A DNA stretch of 64,000 bases from Galeruca laticollis (Eukaryota > Arthropoda > Insecta > Coleoptera > Chrysomelidae). The notes below the pieces were generated by a model. The model saw only the letters and a program-made list of their open reading frames with translations, searched no databases and was not told the origin of the DNA. Below are positions 1-11,232 of this stretch, one piece after another (positions within the stretch are counted from its first letter, which is position 1; every line of letters starts with the position of its first letter). The stretch is from contig OY998181.1 in NCBI GenBank assembly GCA_963921935.1, positions 137,291,423 to 137,355,422 of the forward strand, given 5' to 3'. A program made the position numbers and the translations under genes.

Positions 1-1053
1 CTTTTCTATCACGTTTTCTTGGACAGAAATCACATCGGCGAGGCCCTTTCTGAAGATTCGCAACAGGTTGTTGTTCGTCGTCCCAGGTAATTCCGAATAG
101 ATTGCCTCAACTTTTTCGGTAACCGTGGATTAACTGCCATTTGCTTCATGTGATCCTCTACTAGTGAATCAGCTAACGATTTGATAAATGTAGATCGGGA
201 AATTTTTACATTACTATGTTTAAGCCTATACAAAACCATTGTATTTATCTTCCTCTGAAGCTCAGCAGTTGCTCATCTATGGTTAGATACTTTGAAGGAG
301 TATAATTATTCCGACGACCCTTTATAAACATTTCCCAAATTTCTCGTAGAGGGGCAAATTTGTCTAGTGCGTTCTGGACGAGTGGTTTTATCATCGAATC
401 GTAAACAATTTATTAAAAATTAGAAACGGTTTTTTGACATGCGTGCATCTAAATATCGAAACACCAAATTTTTCAGACCACATATCTGTTAGAGAAAGAT
501 GGGCTTTTTAAAAACACCAGCAAAATAGAGTAATCCAAACAAAGCTAGAAGCTCAGCTCTATCTGTTTTTTTATGTAGTATTGATCAGTGGTAAACTTTG
601 CTTTACGAACTTCAATTTCTTTATTTGTGTTAACTAAAATTATTTCAATAAGCTCTTCAGAGAAGAAAAGGTGCCATAAATCTTTGAAGCTATTTTTAGT
701 TTTAGTTTATCCCTTTGGACCAGGCAGATGAAGTACAATATTCTTTTTTGGAGTTCTTGTCCTCTTGGAAATTAAAGGCTGAGTGAACCAAACATAATTA
801 TTCTTGCCCAATAACTTGGGATAATCGTGTTTTTGCACATCCTGCTCCATGGCGTTTTGATCATTATCTACATTATCATCTGCGCCAGTCTCGTCTTGAA
901 TGTCTCTTGGATCAAATTCGTCTTCAAGATGATTGTCCGTTAGTAAAATGTCTTCATCTTCACTGCTACTTTCATCTATACTATTTTCTTCTATATCACT
1001 AAGATCACTTTCCACAGTTCATTGTTTGTAAGAGGACGTTTCTGTGAATCCAT
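1..1053 (-). pseudogene. piggyBac transposase relic 1
   Basis: Broken piggyBac-family (DDE_Tnp_1_7) transposase read right to left. It starts at an ATG at 1053 (MDSQKRPLTNNEL), shifts frame near 1015, and continues through an acidic segment to the block ending NIVLHLPGPKG, typical of the family N-terminus. Around 300-250 the first catalytic Asp region is seen (TIDEQLLSFRG). The next piece (239-30) is already the C-terminal LYRLKHSNVKISRSTFIKSL region, so the part carrying the second and third catalytic Asp is deleted. A further frameshift near 70 moves the Cys-rich tail (RRCDFCPRKRDRK) into another frame, and it runs off the window edge. Stops and shifts show it is dead. Family assignment is firm; exact breakpoints are not. 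Confidence 0.85.
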
Positions 1054-1136
1054 ATTGTTATTCTAACCAACAAAAAAAACTATAAGCCACTATGTGAATA
1101 ATATTTAAAAAAACTTACCGCATATAACTTGTTACG

Positions 1137-1342
1137 TTAATAACAAGGTGGGGTCAAAAGTTGAAATGTAGTTGCAAACACTACTAAAAGTGGAGTAATT
1201 TAAAAACGCGCACGTACACCCACGAATACCAATCAGTACTGAATGTAGATAGGAGCACGACAGTTTTTAAATAGTAGCGCGCATGCCCAAAACTATATGT
1301 GGTAGGGTCGCCGGCGACCCCACCTTGTAGTTCTAGGGTTAA
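1137..1342 (-). repeat. 5' terminal region of piggyBac 1
   Basis: TTAA at 1339-1342 is followed, on the minus strand, by CCCTAGAACTACAAGGTGGG and then a perfect 16-bp palindrome (1305-1320, GGGTCGCCGGCGACCC). An inverted copy of ACAAGGTGGGGTC lies near 1144, next to another TTAA (1137-1140). A TTAA target and CCC start are hallmarks of piggyBac ends. The outer end plus inverted inner copy about 200 bp apart matches the architecture of the complete piggyBac at 41251-43653. It could also be read as a 206-bp TTAA-to-TTAA MITE. Confidence 0.6.
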
Positions 1343-1418
1343 TAACATATATTGTTTCTTTGTCATTTCTGTTGAATATTTATTTTTGTTCAAAATCTAA
1401 CTTTAAAAAACTTGAGAA

Positions 1419-2165
1419 ATGAGCGGCTCTGAAGGAGGTAAGTAAACCAGTTAATTAAGTTCAATTTATGTTTACACTTATCAATTATTATTTCTAGATA
1501 TATCTGAATTTTTGGTGTTTCCATCAACGTCAGAGGAGGAATTTCATAAATGGACTCACCAAAATACCTTACTTCTATTAGAAGTTTATCAAAAATACCG
1601 GGACCACGTGGGTTCGCTAAGAATTAAAGGTTTGAAAAAATTTCAAAATAAATGCGACGTATGACACGAACAAACGTTTCAGGAACTAATTGTGAAAATA
1701 TGTGGAAGGTCCTAGAAAGAAATTACAAAAAATATATTGATAATTCCAAACTTACTGGCAGGGGAAAGAATATTTGAATATGCCGACGTGATAGACAGAA
1801 TATTACGACAAAAAAAGAATATTCATGTTGTATGTTTGTTGTCAGCAGAATCAATACATATTCCGAAAAGCCCCGAGACTTCTAGCCCAAGAAAATAGAA
1901 ATGAAATGGACACTGCTATAAATGTGCAACAGACCCAGGAGGCAGAAACTGTTGCAGTTAAGAATTTTAAACAAAGAAAGGCTGTGGTACCTCCTAAAGA
2001 CAATAAAAGACTTAAATTCAATATTCTTAGAGAAATAAGGAAAGAGTAGAATGAAAAAAGGTTGGAGATTGATAATCAAAATCTTGTAGAAAAAAAGAAG
2101 GAGAAATGATTTACTCGAAATACATAACTCGCTATTAGAAAAGATGTTAAACAAAAGTGCTTCCA
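1419..2165 (+). pseudogene. Myb/SANT-like protein relic
   Basis: A short first exon begins at ATG 1419 (MSGSEGG) and ends at a good donor (GGAG|GTAAGT, near 1437). The next exon follows a TTTCTAG acceptor near 1498 and reads EFLVFPSTSEEEF, then WTHQNTLLLLEVYQKYRD, a Trp-led helix typical of Myb/SANT-like (trihelix) DNA-binding domains found in insect transposon accessory proteins. Downstream the frame breaks several times but conserved pieces remain (NCENMWKVLERNYKKYID, TGRGK) before a Lys-rich tail (1825-2049). It is probably a dead DNA-binding partner protein of a DNA transposon. No matching transposase is adjacent. Confidence 0.55.
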
Positions 2166-2397
2166 CACCAGTAACAAACATTTTCTCTTAACATGTTTTC
2201 CATCTTTTTTTGAATATTTTGGTTATGTAGAATTTATTTTTCGTTTGTTGTTTTCTCATTTTATATAAGTTTTATATTGTTTTTGTAGTTACTAAAAAGT
2301 TGTTCATTCTATTTTTTAAATAACTACCTGATTAGTTTATTATTTTTCTTTAACTACCTAATTAGTTTATATTTTTGTATTTATAATGTTCTTAAGT

Positions 2398-2880
2398 TCC
2401 TCAGAATGTGATATTGTTTTGTTGTTTGTATTTTAGAGTATAAGTTTATTACCAGTGACCGAAATAGTTTAATAAGTAGATGTAAACATATTCATATATT
2501 CATATTGTGAGAATATATTGTTTACCTACTAACCAAAATTTGAAAGCTCAGAATGTGATATTATTTTGTTTGTATTTGTGAGTGTAAGTTTATTTCCATT
2601 GACCTAAATGTTTTTGTTATAAATAATAGTTTATTACCAGTGACTGAAAACGTTTTTTTAAATAAGTAAATATATACACATTCATACTAATTATGAGAAT
2701 ATATTTATTACTTACTAACCAAAATTTTAAAGCTCAGAATGTGATATTTTGTTTGTATTATAAAGTATAAGAGCCATTCACCTAAAATATTTTTCTAATA
2801 AATAATTGTATACAACATATTCATATTGATTGTAAGAATATACTTTTTACTTACTAACTTTCCAAAACTACAAAGCTATG
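2398..2880. repeat. Three-unit AT-rich tandem repeat
   Basis: Three diverged tandem units of about 150-185 bp begin near 2400, 2548 and 2732. Each opens with CTCAGAATGTGATAT, continues with TTTGTATT and a GTATAAG block, and closes with AATATA-TTTAC-TACTAAC. Short satellite-like array. No coding capacity seen. Confidence 0.6.
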
Positions 2881-3259
2881 GTAGTTAAAATTGAAATATA
2901 CGACAGTGAATATCTAAATTGTAAAATAAAAACAAAATGTTATTAAAATATTTATTAAATTAAAAATGGTAAATTATTCATAACATCTTCTCTAACTGCT
3001 ATACCTTTTCTGTCATCTCTATCTGGTTGATTAACTGCATTTTAATCTATGTCGTTTTGAGAAGGAGGAGGATCTATTGTTCAAGAAGAATATAAGCCGA
3101 GTCTGTATATCAAAGTTAGCTGACACAAGTTAACCCAATCCTTATCATTGAATCCCTTTTTTAACTCATTTAAATTAATAGTGATATCTGCCTCCATAGA
3201 TGATATAAAATAATTTATTTCGCCTGTCGTTGAAATAAGTTCCATTTCGTTGTTTTTTA

Positions 3260-3795
3260 GTCCTTGACTCACTGGCGCTTTTTGTCATATAAAAATTCTG
3301 ATGAAATTGTGGAAGATAAATGTCCTACATGGTCATTTTCTTTTATTTTTTGACTTGATAAAGCCACCAACTTTTTTGTATCAAATACCACAATTTTGTC
3401 CAACTATTAACTGTTGGAGCATCAAAATAGCGACCATAAAATTTAGCTAGAACTTTCACCGCTTCAAATAAGATCTCATACTTTGTAGGGTGAAAAACGT
3501 CTTTAAGCTCTTTAATTCTGGAGTCCTTTTCCTGCATAACTAAAAAACTGTTTCCCAGTAGTCTCATCTCGACAGTGGCCACATTTACGTAATGAAATTA
3601 AATGTTGGTGTATAGTTTATCAGTGGAGTTGCCATGTACAATAGCCGTTTCGTCCGACATCAAAAATCTTAATGTTTTAATATTTCTTATTATAGGAAAT
3701 ACATAATGTTTCAAAAGATTAGATGCGGATTCGTGAATGAATGCTCCTCTAACAATTCCCAGGTTGGTAAGATTTTTTACCTAAACAATACTTCG
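3260..3795 (-). pseudogene. Tyrosine-recombinase-like gene fragment A
   Basis: Minus-strand reading gives HYVFPIIRN, then KTLRFLMSDETAIVHGN, then (ORF 3582-3343) RIKELKDVFHPTKYEILFE followed by VKVLAKFYG. These match the middle, pre-catalytic part of the insect tyrosine-recombinase-like proteins represented more completely at 34490-37440 and 56400-58060 in this window. The catalytic C-terminal half is absent. There is at least one stop and a frame change. The stretch 2990-3260 after it shows only short broken frames. Assignment rests on family pattern, so moderate confidence. Confidence 0.5.
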
Positions 3796-3799
3796 TTAC

Positions 3800-4540
3800 A
3801 GTGCTCAATTTCTAGAAAGTGAGGTACCTGCCGAGACTTACAAACCCCTCTTCCCCCCATCCCGTCTCATTCCACCGCTACCAAAAAATGTTTGCCTCTG
3901 TAAAGTATTACGTTAAAAAAGAACATTTTATTGAGCTCAAACTTTTTAATTAACATGAAAAGCAGTAGGGGCTAAACAATACAGCATTACTCTTTGTGTT
4001 AGAATCTTTTCTTAAAATATAGTCCATAACTTTAACTTGTTTCCATCATATTTCTTTACTCTTGACAGTTAGCGCTGAGTGGTGTCCAGAAACAAGACAG
4101 GAGTCAACATATTTTTGTGGTTCAAACAGCCGGAGGGGAGGTCCATTAATTTTCACAAGCAGCAGGCCGAAACCGTAGTAATGAGTGAAGATCTCAGTGA
4201 TGTTATTACTAAAGGTTTGTTAAAGCTCGCTAGAAAACCGTAATGTTATGGTTCGAGCATGCGCGCAAAAAAAAAGAACGTTCCAAGTACACGCTGGGAC
4301 AGTTACAAAACTGTTTCTTATACGTTCCAAGTGAATATGTGACTGTTCAGAAACGATTTGGTTACTATCATTTCGACACTTGCCCACAAGTAGAAACTGT
4401 TTGAACCGCGTTGCGCAGTATACGTTATTCAGATTTTTTGTTATTGTATGGAAAGTGTGGTTGTGGGTGTTTTGTGACTTTGTGAGTTATATGAGCACCA
4501 CGAGGTATTTGAAAATAGATTTATTAGTAGAATAAAGTAA
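3800..4540. other. No gene seen
   Basis: AT-rich non-coding sequence with short GC-richer patches (for example 3840-3890 and 4080-4200). No coding pattern, terminal repeat or RNA gene could be recognised. Confidence 0.4.
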
Positions 4541-4556
4541 TTCTAATAAGAATATT

Positions 4557-4661
4557 ATGGAGGATGGTGAGGGAGGTAGTGATTTTTTGTCTGATATATT
4601 TTCAGATGATGACGTTGAATTTGGTCTAAACGAACCAAGAATAAAGAACGAAAATTATTTA
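4557..4661 (+). pseudogene. Acidic first exon, interrupted gene
   Basis: An ATG at 4557 opens an acidic exon (MEDGEGGSDFLSDIFSDDD...) that ends at a plausible donor (TTATTTAG|GTAAAT near 4662). Acidic starts of this kind are common in transposon proteins. The downstream sequence was split by the piggyBac insertion at 4976-7563. The coding tail at 8338-8690 on the same strand could belong to the same ancestral element, but this is inference. No function is assigned. Confidence 0.35.
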
Positions 4662-4975
4662 GGTAAATATAACAGTATGTTATTTCTTAATTGTGTAATA
4701 GACTTATGTCATAGTTATAGTAGTCATAGATTTTTTTTTAATTTACTCAATTAGTAAGTGATAGATATTATATTATAAGATGTTTATTAAACTTTCTTTA
4801 TTTTCAAATGATATAATAGAAAATTAATAAAAGAATTCTCCACATCCCATTACAAGGGTATTGGACCAGCTGATGGTTAATTCATTCATCAGTAGTGTGT
4901 AAATTATCTATTTATAAAGCTTTCAGGAGCAATATAATTCTCTGGCAAAATTTGATGCCAGCTCTTCGACTATTA

Positions 4976-7563
4976 TTAACCCTTTCAGCCCTGAATTTTT
5001 AAAACGTCGAAAAAAAAATTTTTTATGGTGAATTATTAATTGTATTCTTTACAAGAACTTCTCCACCGAATATTAACTATTTCCCACCATAGATATAAAA
5101 ACTAGGAAGCCGTGGCAAATGCCACCATCAGGTTTGAAGGTAAACAAATCACTGAAAATGGAAACTTAAATTTTATTCATTTCATTACATTTAATTCAAT
5201 TACATACTAACTATACTTAATAATTAACTCATTTTTCATGAAAATTCTTGAAACAGTTTTTGAATTTTGATAAACAAAGAGGTACTTGACATTTTTCACA
5301 TTGGATTCGTGAACGCCCTCCACAAGTGTCGAGCTTACAGCGCTGCTCATGACCAACTTTGTGTACTGGCCAGTGGCCCAGGTTATCATACCTTACATCG
5401 TTGACAGGAACTGTTTGAGGTTTTTGGCGTTTGGTTGGTACTGGTGAACTTCTTGAGCTACCAGACGGTACGGGTGAATTCCTCGAACTACTGGATAATG
5501 GTCTACCTCGTTTTGGTGTACTGATTAGACAACCCGAGAATGCCAAACCTTCTGCTATTGACATAGCAAACTGCAATAAATCCATTCTGGCTTTTTTTAT
5601 CACCCCATCATGTTCCATATTAGAACAATATTCTAACCAAGCATTGCAAACAGCTAAATTGAAATAGTGGAAAATAACTCTCAAAGTCCATTTCTTTGAT
5701 CGAATGAAGGTGCGATAAAGTGCAATTAGAAAATCACTCTTATCCACTCCTCCCATTGATGTATTATACAGGCGTATAATTGCTGGACGTTTCACCATCA
5801 CATAGGCCCCTTCTTTCCTATCCCATCTCCTGACCTCATCTTCTGGTTCGATGCCAACAAAATTTGATGCCATATTGACAGCTTTATTGTCATACCAACG
5901 AACTACCACAATTGTCTTATCCTCTGCAACGAATGAATCACAGCTTCCACGGCCAATTTTCTTCATTTGATTTTCGGGTTTCAACGGACACTTTTCGAGC
6001 CTATTAGCGCGAATGGTTCCTGCCATGAAAATACCCTTTTCTAGTAACTCTTGTAATAAAAACAACGAAGTGAAGTAGTTGTCACAGAATAGTTTGTGTC
6101 CTTTATGTTCAGGAATTCTATTTGATAAATGGATTACTAGTCCATTAGTAGCTGAATAATTTTCTCGCAAATTGGCTGGTAGAGTGGTAGTGCCTTGGTA
6201 TATAATAGAACGATATATGATACCAGAGGCACCACAAAGCATGAACACCTTTACTCCCCATGGGTTTGGCTTCCCTTTTAGATATTGCTTCACGACAAGT
6301 TGGCCCTTGAATGGAATTATGGATTCGTCAATACAAAGATTTTCTTCCAGTACTAAATCCTCACACCGCTTCTCAAACGACCTGACTAATGGACGGACTT
6401 TCCAGAGTTTATCATCATCATTACGTTCTTCGTTGATATCAACAATATGTAAATTGTTTCTCAGCAATTCAAATCTATTACGTGATAATCGAATATCATC
6501 TAGGAATTTTATTTTTGTGGCAGGGGACCAATACATCCTCAGTCTGGGAAAGCGAATTATACCCATAAGTATATGCAGAGCGACAAGTTTACAGATTTCA
6601 TGTTCATCTGTGTTGATATTTTTTCCGCTTTTGTGAATGGAATACATGTTCGTTTTCTCTGCTATTTCAGTGAATATTTCGTTCGGAAAATACTCGTGAA
6701 AATACATCAACGGAGTCTTACCCTGATGAGAATCTTCTTCACCATTCTCAGATGGACTGAAATCAATGTTAGGTGGTGAAAACCGACTTCTCTCCCAAAC
6801 AATGTTCTTTTTTTCATTTTTCTTCTTCGGTTTTTGTCGTCGCAATGTTTCTGCCAACAATGCCAATGGAATGTTTTCATCGTCATCAGATTCTTCATTA
6901 TCGGGTTCATCTTCTATTAGTTCATTTTCTGGTTCATCATCTGTATCTTCCTGAATTCCATCAATTTCATTTTCTTCTTCTACATCAGAGTCAGGTAGTG
7001 CTGATATAGCAGCCTGCGCATCCTTCAAAGTTACTTTCTGAGCAACTGTTCTCAATTTCCCATAAAAGTTCATTGGGGGTATGCCATCATCATCTATAAA
7101 AATTATATAGATATATAAGAATAGAAAGGAAATTATGAATATTTTTTGTATACAATTTTGCATGAAACCCTAGTGGTGGCAATTGCGTACACAAATTTCG
7201 ACGCGGTATGGCGATGACTATTTGTGAAGGTATCCACGAATTTCTTTCATCTGACTAATTATGCGCTATTACAATTTAGATACCACCCAAAATAACACAT
7301 AGATTTGCTTTTATATAATGATTATATGTACTTACTGAAAGCATTGTTCAGGTAATTTGGATCCATACTTGCAACACATCCAATCAGCGTCTCTCAGATA
7401 CGTGAATAGGACAATGATAAATAAATACTAGTCATGATCTGCCCTAGACATACTATAAAGAGGTGACATCTATTGGCCGGGGGTAAAAGTTGATGTTCTG
7501 AGTGTGACAGAACACTGTAAATATACCGGTGGCAATTGCCACCGGCAGGGCCGAAAGGGTTAA
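4976..7563 (-). mobile_element. Complete piggyBac element 2
   Basis: TTAA target duplications lie at 4976-4979 and 7560-7563. The ends read CCCTTTCAGCCCTG (left) and CCCTTTCGGCCCTG (right, minus strand), a terminal inverted repeat of about 14 bp with one mismatch. The right end also holds a perfect 20-bp palindrome at 7526-7545 (CCGGTGGCAATTGCCACCGG), and a related GTGGCAAATGCCAC motif lies near 5112 inside the left end. The 2.59-kb element carries one intact two-exon transposase gene. It looks recent and complete. Confidence 0.9.
5229..7366 (-). CDS. piggyBac transposase, two exons, intact
   Basis: Catalyses TTAA-specific cut-and-paste transposition in the nucleus. Exon 1 is 7366-7336 (MDPNYLNNAF) with donor A|GTAAGT. 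Exon 2 starts at 7093 after a TTTTTATAG acceptor and ends at a stop at 5229; the join is in frame, giving 631 residues. After an acidic N-terminus come the family core motifs with all three catalytic Asp: CIDESIIPFKG, LFCDNYFTSL and MGGVDKSD. The C-terminus ends in a Cys/His-rich segment (CKLDTCGG, QCEKCQVPLC) typical of the zinc-binding tail that recognises the ends. No stops or frameshifts. The longer continuous frame into the intron (to 7163) is an artefact. Full length and TTAA-flanked, so possibly active. Confidence 0.9.
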
Positions 7564-8330
7564 AGTTGCTTTGTTATCTATCCCACCAAGTAATAATCCT
7601 AATAGTATTCAAAAAATTTTATGTTCTGGATCAAATAAAAAATTTCCCATTTATAAATTATTATATTAATTTCTTGGTTGCCTTTTCAAAGCATTCCACA
7701 ACAAAATGATAATATTAAAAAGATAGTAAGAAAATGCCATGTTGGATCATGTGATATGGATAAATCATTTACTACCTAAGATGCTTACACCCTAATTTTA
7801 ATACAGTTTATACTTTAACACAGACTCACCATGTATCACTTTATGATAGGTTAGTCAATCTTCCGTATTATCCAAGCACAAGACAGGATTTCCTCATATT
7901 TCATTATCTTTTCTCATATCATCTACCATTTCATCTGAATACTGCCTTTTCCAATACCATAATCAATTCCAGCATATAGATTTGTCTAAAAATTATTAGA
8001 AATTATTACAGTTTTTTCTAAAAATTATTACTGTTAGCCATATATACCAAGGCAAACAATTGAAGACATTGCCTACTACATCGCTGGATTGGACACTGGG
8101 GTATACTTTCAATTTCAAAGTTATGATTCGTTACTTGCACAGCTTACAGCAATAGGCATGCTAAGTAAATTTGAGACAATGTTCAAAGTAGTTTCTATTT
8201 GCAAAAAATATATTTCTACTAGAAATAGGCATTTTTGAAACTACGCTTTTTTAAATTACTTAAGGCTTTATAACATTGGATAAAAAATCCATCACAAGTT
8301 GCTTTAAAGGTATAAATATAATCATGTATA
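7564..8330. other. No gene seen
   Basis: AT-rich sequence to the right of piggyBac 2. It is presumably the continuation of the element interrupted at 4976. Only short, broken frames. Confidence 0.4.
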
Positions 8331-8337
8331 ATTGAAA

Positions 8338-8690
8338 AGAAAAGTAGAAACGTATCGAAAATATCAGGGCCAGAATGGGAGCAAGATACTAGTTGTAATG
8401 AAGATGATGACGAGTGTCAAGTAATTTTAGATTACTCAACCGATACTGAAATATGCTCAAGTATTGACAGTGTTTCGCATAATGTAGACCTATTGGAGCC
8501 TCAGTTAGAAAAATATTACGTGGTACTATATGAACACCAGTGGTACATTGGGAGTGTTATGGATAAAACCGAAGAAAACCATTTTAGACAAGAATTTTTA
8601 AAAGCTGAAATACAATATTTTTGCCAAAAACAGATGATGTTGAAATTGTTGATTTAAAATACATTTTCTATGGACCTATCAATTTAAACA
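8338..8690 (+). pseudogene. Transposon-type acidic and Tudor-like tail
   Basis: Reading from SGPEWEQDTSC through an acidic stretch (NEDDDECQ) gives LEKYYVVLYEHQWYIG, then EFLKAEIQYF, and after a one-base frame change PKTDDVEIVDLKYIFYGPI. This pattern (aromatic-rich Y-V-V-L-Y-x-x-x-W-Y-I-G strand, then W/LPK-DD-x-E-x-V) recurs at the C-terminus of several insect transposon-encoded proteins and looks like a small beta-barrel. Upstream exons are not recognised. It may be the last exon of the gene starting at 4557. Function unknown. Confidence 0.4.
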
Positions 8691-9061
8691 GAATAAAACG
8701 TTCCCTCTTCAAAACAAATTATCAACAGACCTCTTTCGACAATCAGGTCCCTGCTAAAATCAATAGTACAGAAAAAAACGAAATCGGAACAACACAGAAA
8801 AAGAAATCTAAAACGGAACAACACTGGAAAATCCAAAACGAGATACAAAGTCCTTGGTTTAACAAACAATCAGCAATACGGCTGAAAACAATCAAAACAG
8901 ACTAAACCGGTACACTATCAAACCCAATCCCTCTCAACAATCAGATATCTCTCCTACAACAACGGTATCTGCTTTTTCAACAACGGTTCTTGCTCTAGTC
9001 ACTCACAAAAAATAAAATCCCAAAACAAAATACAATGGTTCCTGTTTTAACAAACAATCAA

Positions 9062-9410
9062 GGTCCCTGCTGGGGCGCCAAAATGTGACGTAATTTCCCA
9101 GCTCTTCTTGCTTTCGCCTATCGCAGGTAGTCACTTCTGAAGCCTTTGAAACCTTACACTTTTCTCGGGCGACAGATTAGTTGTCTCCACGGCCCCTCGA
9201 CTTCACTCGTCGACAGTTTCAGGTAGCCTCAGGTGTAGGCACGGTAAATTCCAGGGGTCTACTGTCGTCAAAATCCGGGTGGTTATTGCTAACTAAAACA
9301 AACGTTCTCGCTAATCCTGAAATAAAAGTTATGCTCCTGGCCCAAACTACGGGAAGCTAAAATTCGTGCAGCCAAATAACTACTCTACTATGGGTAGGTC
9401 AATAAAACAC
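9062..9410 (-). mobile_element. LTR end with primer-binding site
   Basis: On the minus strand a sequence ending ...ACGTCACA is followed by TTT and TGGCGCCCCAGCAGGGACC (9080-9062), which has the position and form of a tRNA primer-binding site just inside a 5' LTR. Sequence above it (9084 to about 9410) is GC-richer than its surroundings and would be the LTR. Sequence below (8700-9060) contains short repeats (TTTAACAAACAATCA, AGGTCCCTGCT), as in a retroelement leader. No gag/pol follows, so the element is truncated. The outer LTR edge is not determined. Confidence 0.4.
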
Positions 9411-9900
9411 AAAGGTTCGGTTAGGTTATATTGTAGTTCCATTCGTTTTTATACTATGTTTTACTAATGGAGTGCAACCAAGTTTAATATCTTTTATGCT
9501 ATTGAAATAATAATTTATGAGACAATTTAATTTTTCTCTTTGCTGTACCGTTAATGGGTTCACTGCCGACCATATTTTTTAAGCCTGCCCGGATGCCGTA
9601 GTATTTTATTCGTTTTTTATATTTCTTTACGCCAGAGATAATGTAAAATGTTGTTTTATTACATTTATGTATATATTTTGTCTCAAATTAGCGTAAAAAT
9701 AGAGACGCCGAACACTCCGATCGGAGTTACACATTTTAGCCATAGAAAGAAAAGGAATCATGATGCAAATAACTTTTATTTTCATTAAGAACAATATAAG
9801 TAAACAAATTTGGTTTATGGGTAAACTACCAAGAAAACATAAAAATCAAATAAGTTCGTTCAAAACAAAATTGAAATATATATCAAAAATACTGACAACA
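9411..9900. other. No gene; possible piggyBac 3 end
   Basis: AT-rich. A TTAA at 9551-9554 is followed by TGGGTTCACTGCCGACC, which could be the 3' end of the piggyBac relic to the right, but no matching opposite end is present to prove it. Confidence 0.3.
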
Positions 9901-9902
9901 AA

Positions 9903-11230
9903 CTAGAGTTCTTTATGAAAGTCCTCAAAGCATTTAATACAAAAACAACGTTTTCCGGGGCATTGTTTGCATTCAAACGTTGTCTGTTTCCTTATTTTGT
10001 ATTCCCTGCATGTTTTGCACTCCTTTCTACAAACTCTCTTGGATTCAGTACTTCCTTTCTTTGTTTCCTTAGCGGTTTTTTCAATTTTTGTAAGAAAATG
10101 GCTAGCGTTCGAATCCTTTTTTTGGCTAGGAGGACGGACGAGTACATCATCCTGGATGGCTAACAGATCTCTAATTACTTCCAGTCGAAAGTCATAAAAG
10201 CGAAGACGACGATGACCAGAATACTTTCTGTAAAACATGAATGGGAAGTTTCTTGTACCACCGTATCGTGTTCCTATTGCAAGGGTAATAGGATAGCATT
10301 TGATCTTGACGATCAATTCCTGACATGTATTTGTTGTAGTTTAGAATGGCTTTAGGTTTTTCAATTTCTTTTCCCCTTTTATTCTTGAAAATACCAGTTT
10401 CATTTTCAAATTCGGTACTTATATAAGTGACATCGCGTTTGCCCTTCCATTTTCCAATATCAATTCCATTAGAGAACCTAGATTCGTTTTCTCCTCGTTT
10501 TAATTTTGCCTTCATGACTTCTTGTGCGTGGTGCTTACGATCACTTCTCAGAGTTCCGGTACAATAGGTGCCACTTTCTTGCAGCTTTGTAGCTAAGCCA
10601 ACATTGTTGTAGAATTTGTCGAAGTATACCGCGTGTCCTTGACCTAACTTTTCTTCAAGTAAGTGTAGAACTACTTTGGTTGTATGTCCAGCACCGCCAT
10701 ATTCATCTGATGAAGCTTCGTACATGCGAAATTTTAGCACCAATCGTATCAGGTGCTGTAATCATATAAAGTTTTATTCCATACTTGTGACGTTTATTTT
10801 GTATGTACTGTTTGAACAGTAACCGCCTCCGCCACAGTACCATAGATTCGTCTAATGAGATATCCTTTCCTGGGTAATAGATGCTGTTCATCTTGGCGTT
10901 GAAAAAGTCTACTACAGACCTTATTTTGCCTAAACGAACAGTAGATGTAAAATGTAGACACCTCAGGATGAGAAGAAGTCTATTTCTCGACACATATTTT
11001 CGAAAAAGTGGTATATTGAAAAGAGGATCCATTTTCCAGTAATCATTTATTCGTGTAAGTTGAATAGTGCCAGTATGAAAGAGGAGAGCTATGAAATTTT
11101 TTAACTCTGCAACAGTCAAATGTTTCCAATATGTAATACGCGAATTTGGGGATGTTTCACTGCTGATAAAAACTGCAATATCATAATCATTTGTTTGGTT
11201 TACAATCTGCTCTAGAAAAGTCTCGTCAAT
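9903..11230 (-). pseudogene. piggyBac transposase relic 3
   Basis: Three overlapping frames together cover most of a piggyBac transposase. 11230-10703 reads FLEQIVNQTNDYD, LTVAELKNFIALLFHTG and the first catalytic Asp (DISLDESMVLWR). 10743-10192 carries VYFDKFYNN (second Asp) and YMSGIDRQDQ (third Asp). 10316-9903 has a terminal Cys-rich zinc tail (CRKECKTCREY, CKQCPGKRCFCIKC). At least two frameshifts (near 10720 and 10300) separate the pieces and the N-terminus is missing. Its right side is cut at about 11233, where Harbinger 1 begins. Confidence 0.85.
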
Positions 11231-11232
11231 TA

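Noticed and set aside
5431..7009. Plus-strand frames inside piggyBac 2
   Set aside because: Antisense shadows of the intact transposase.
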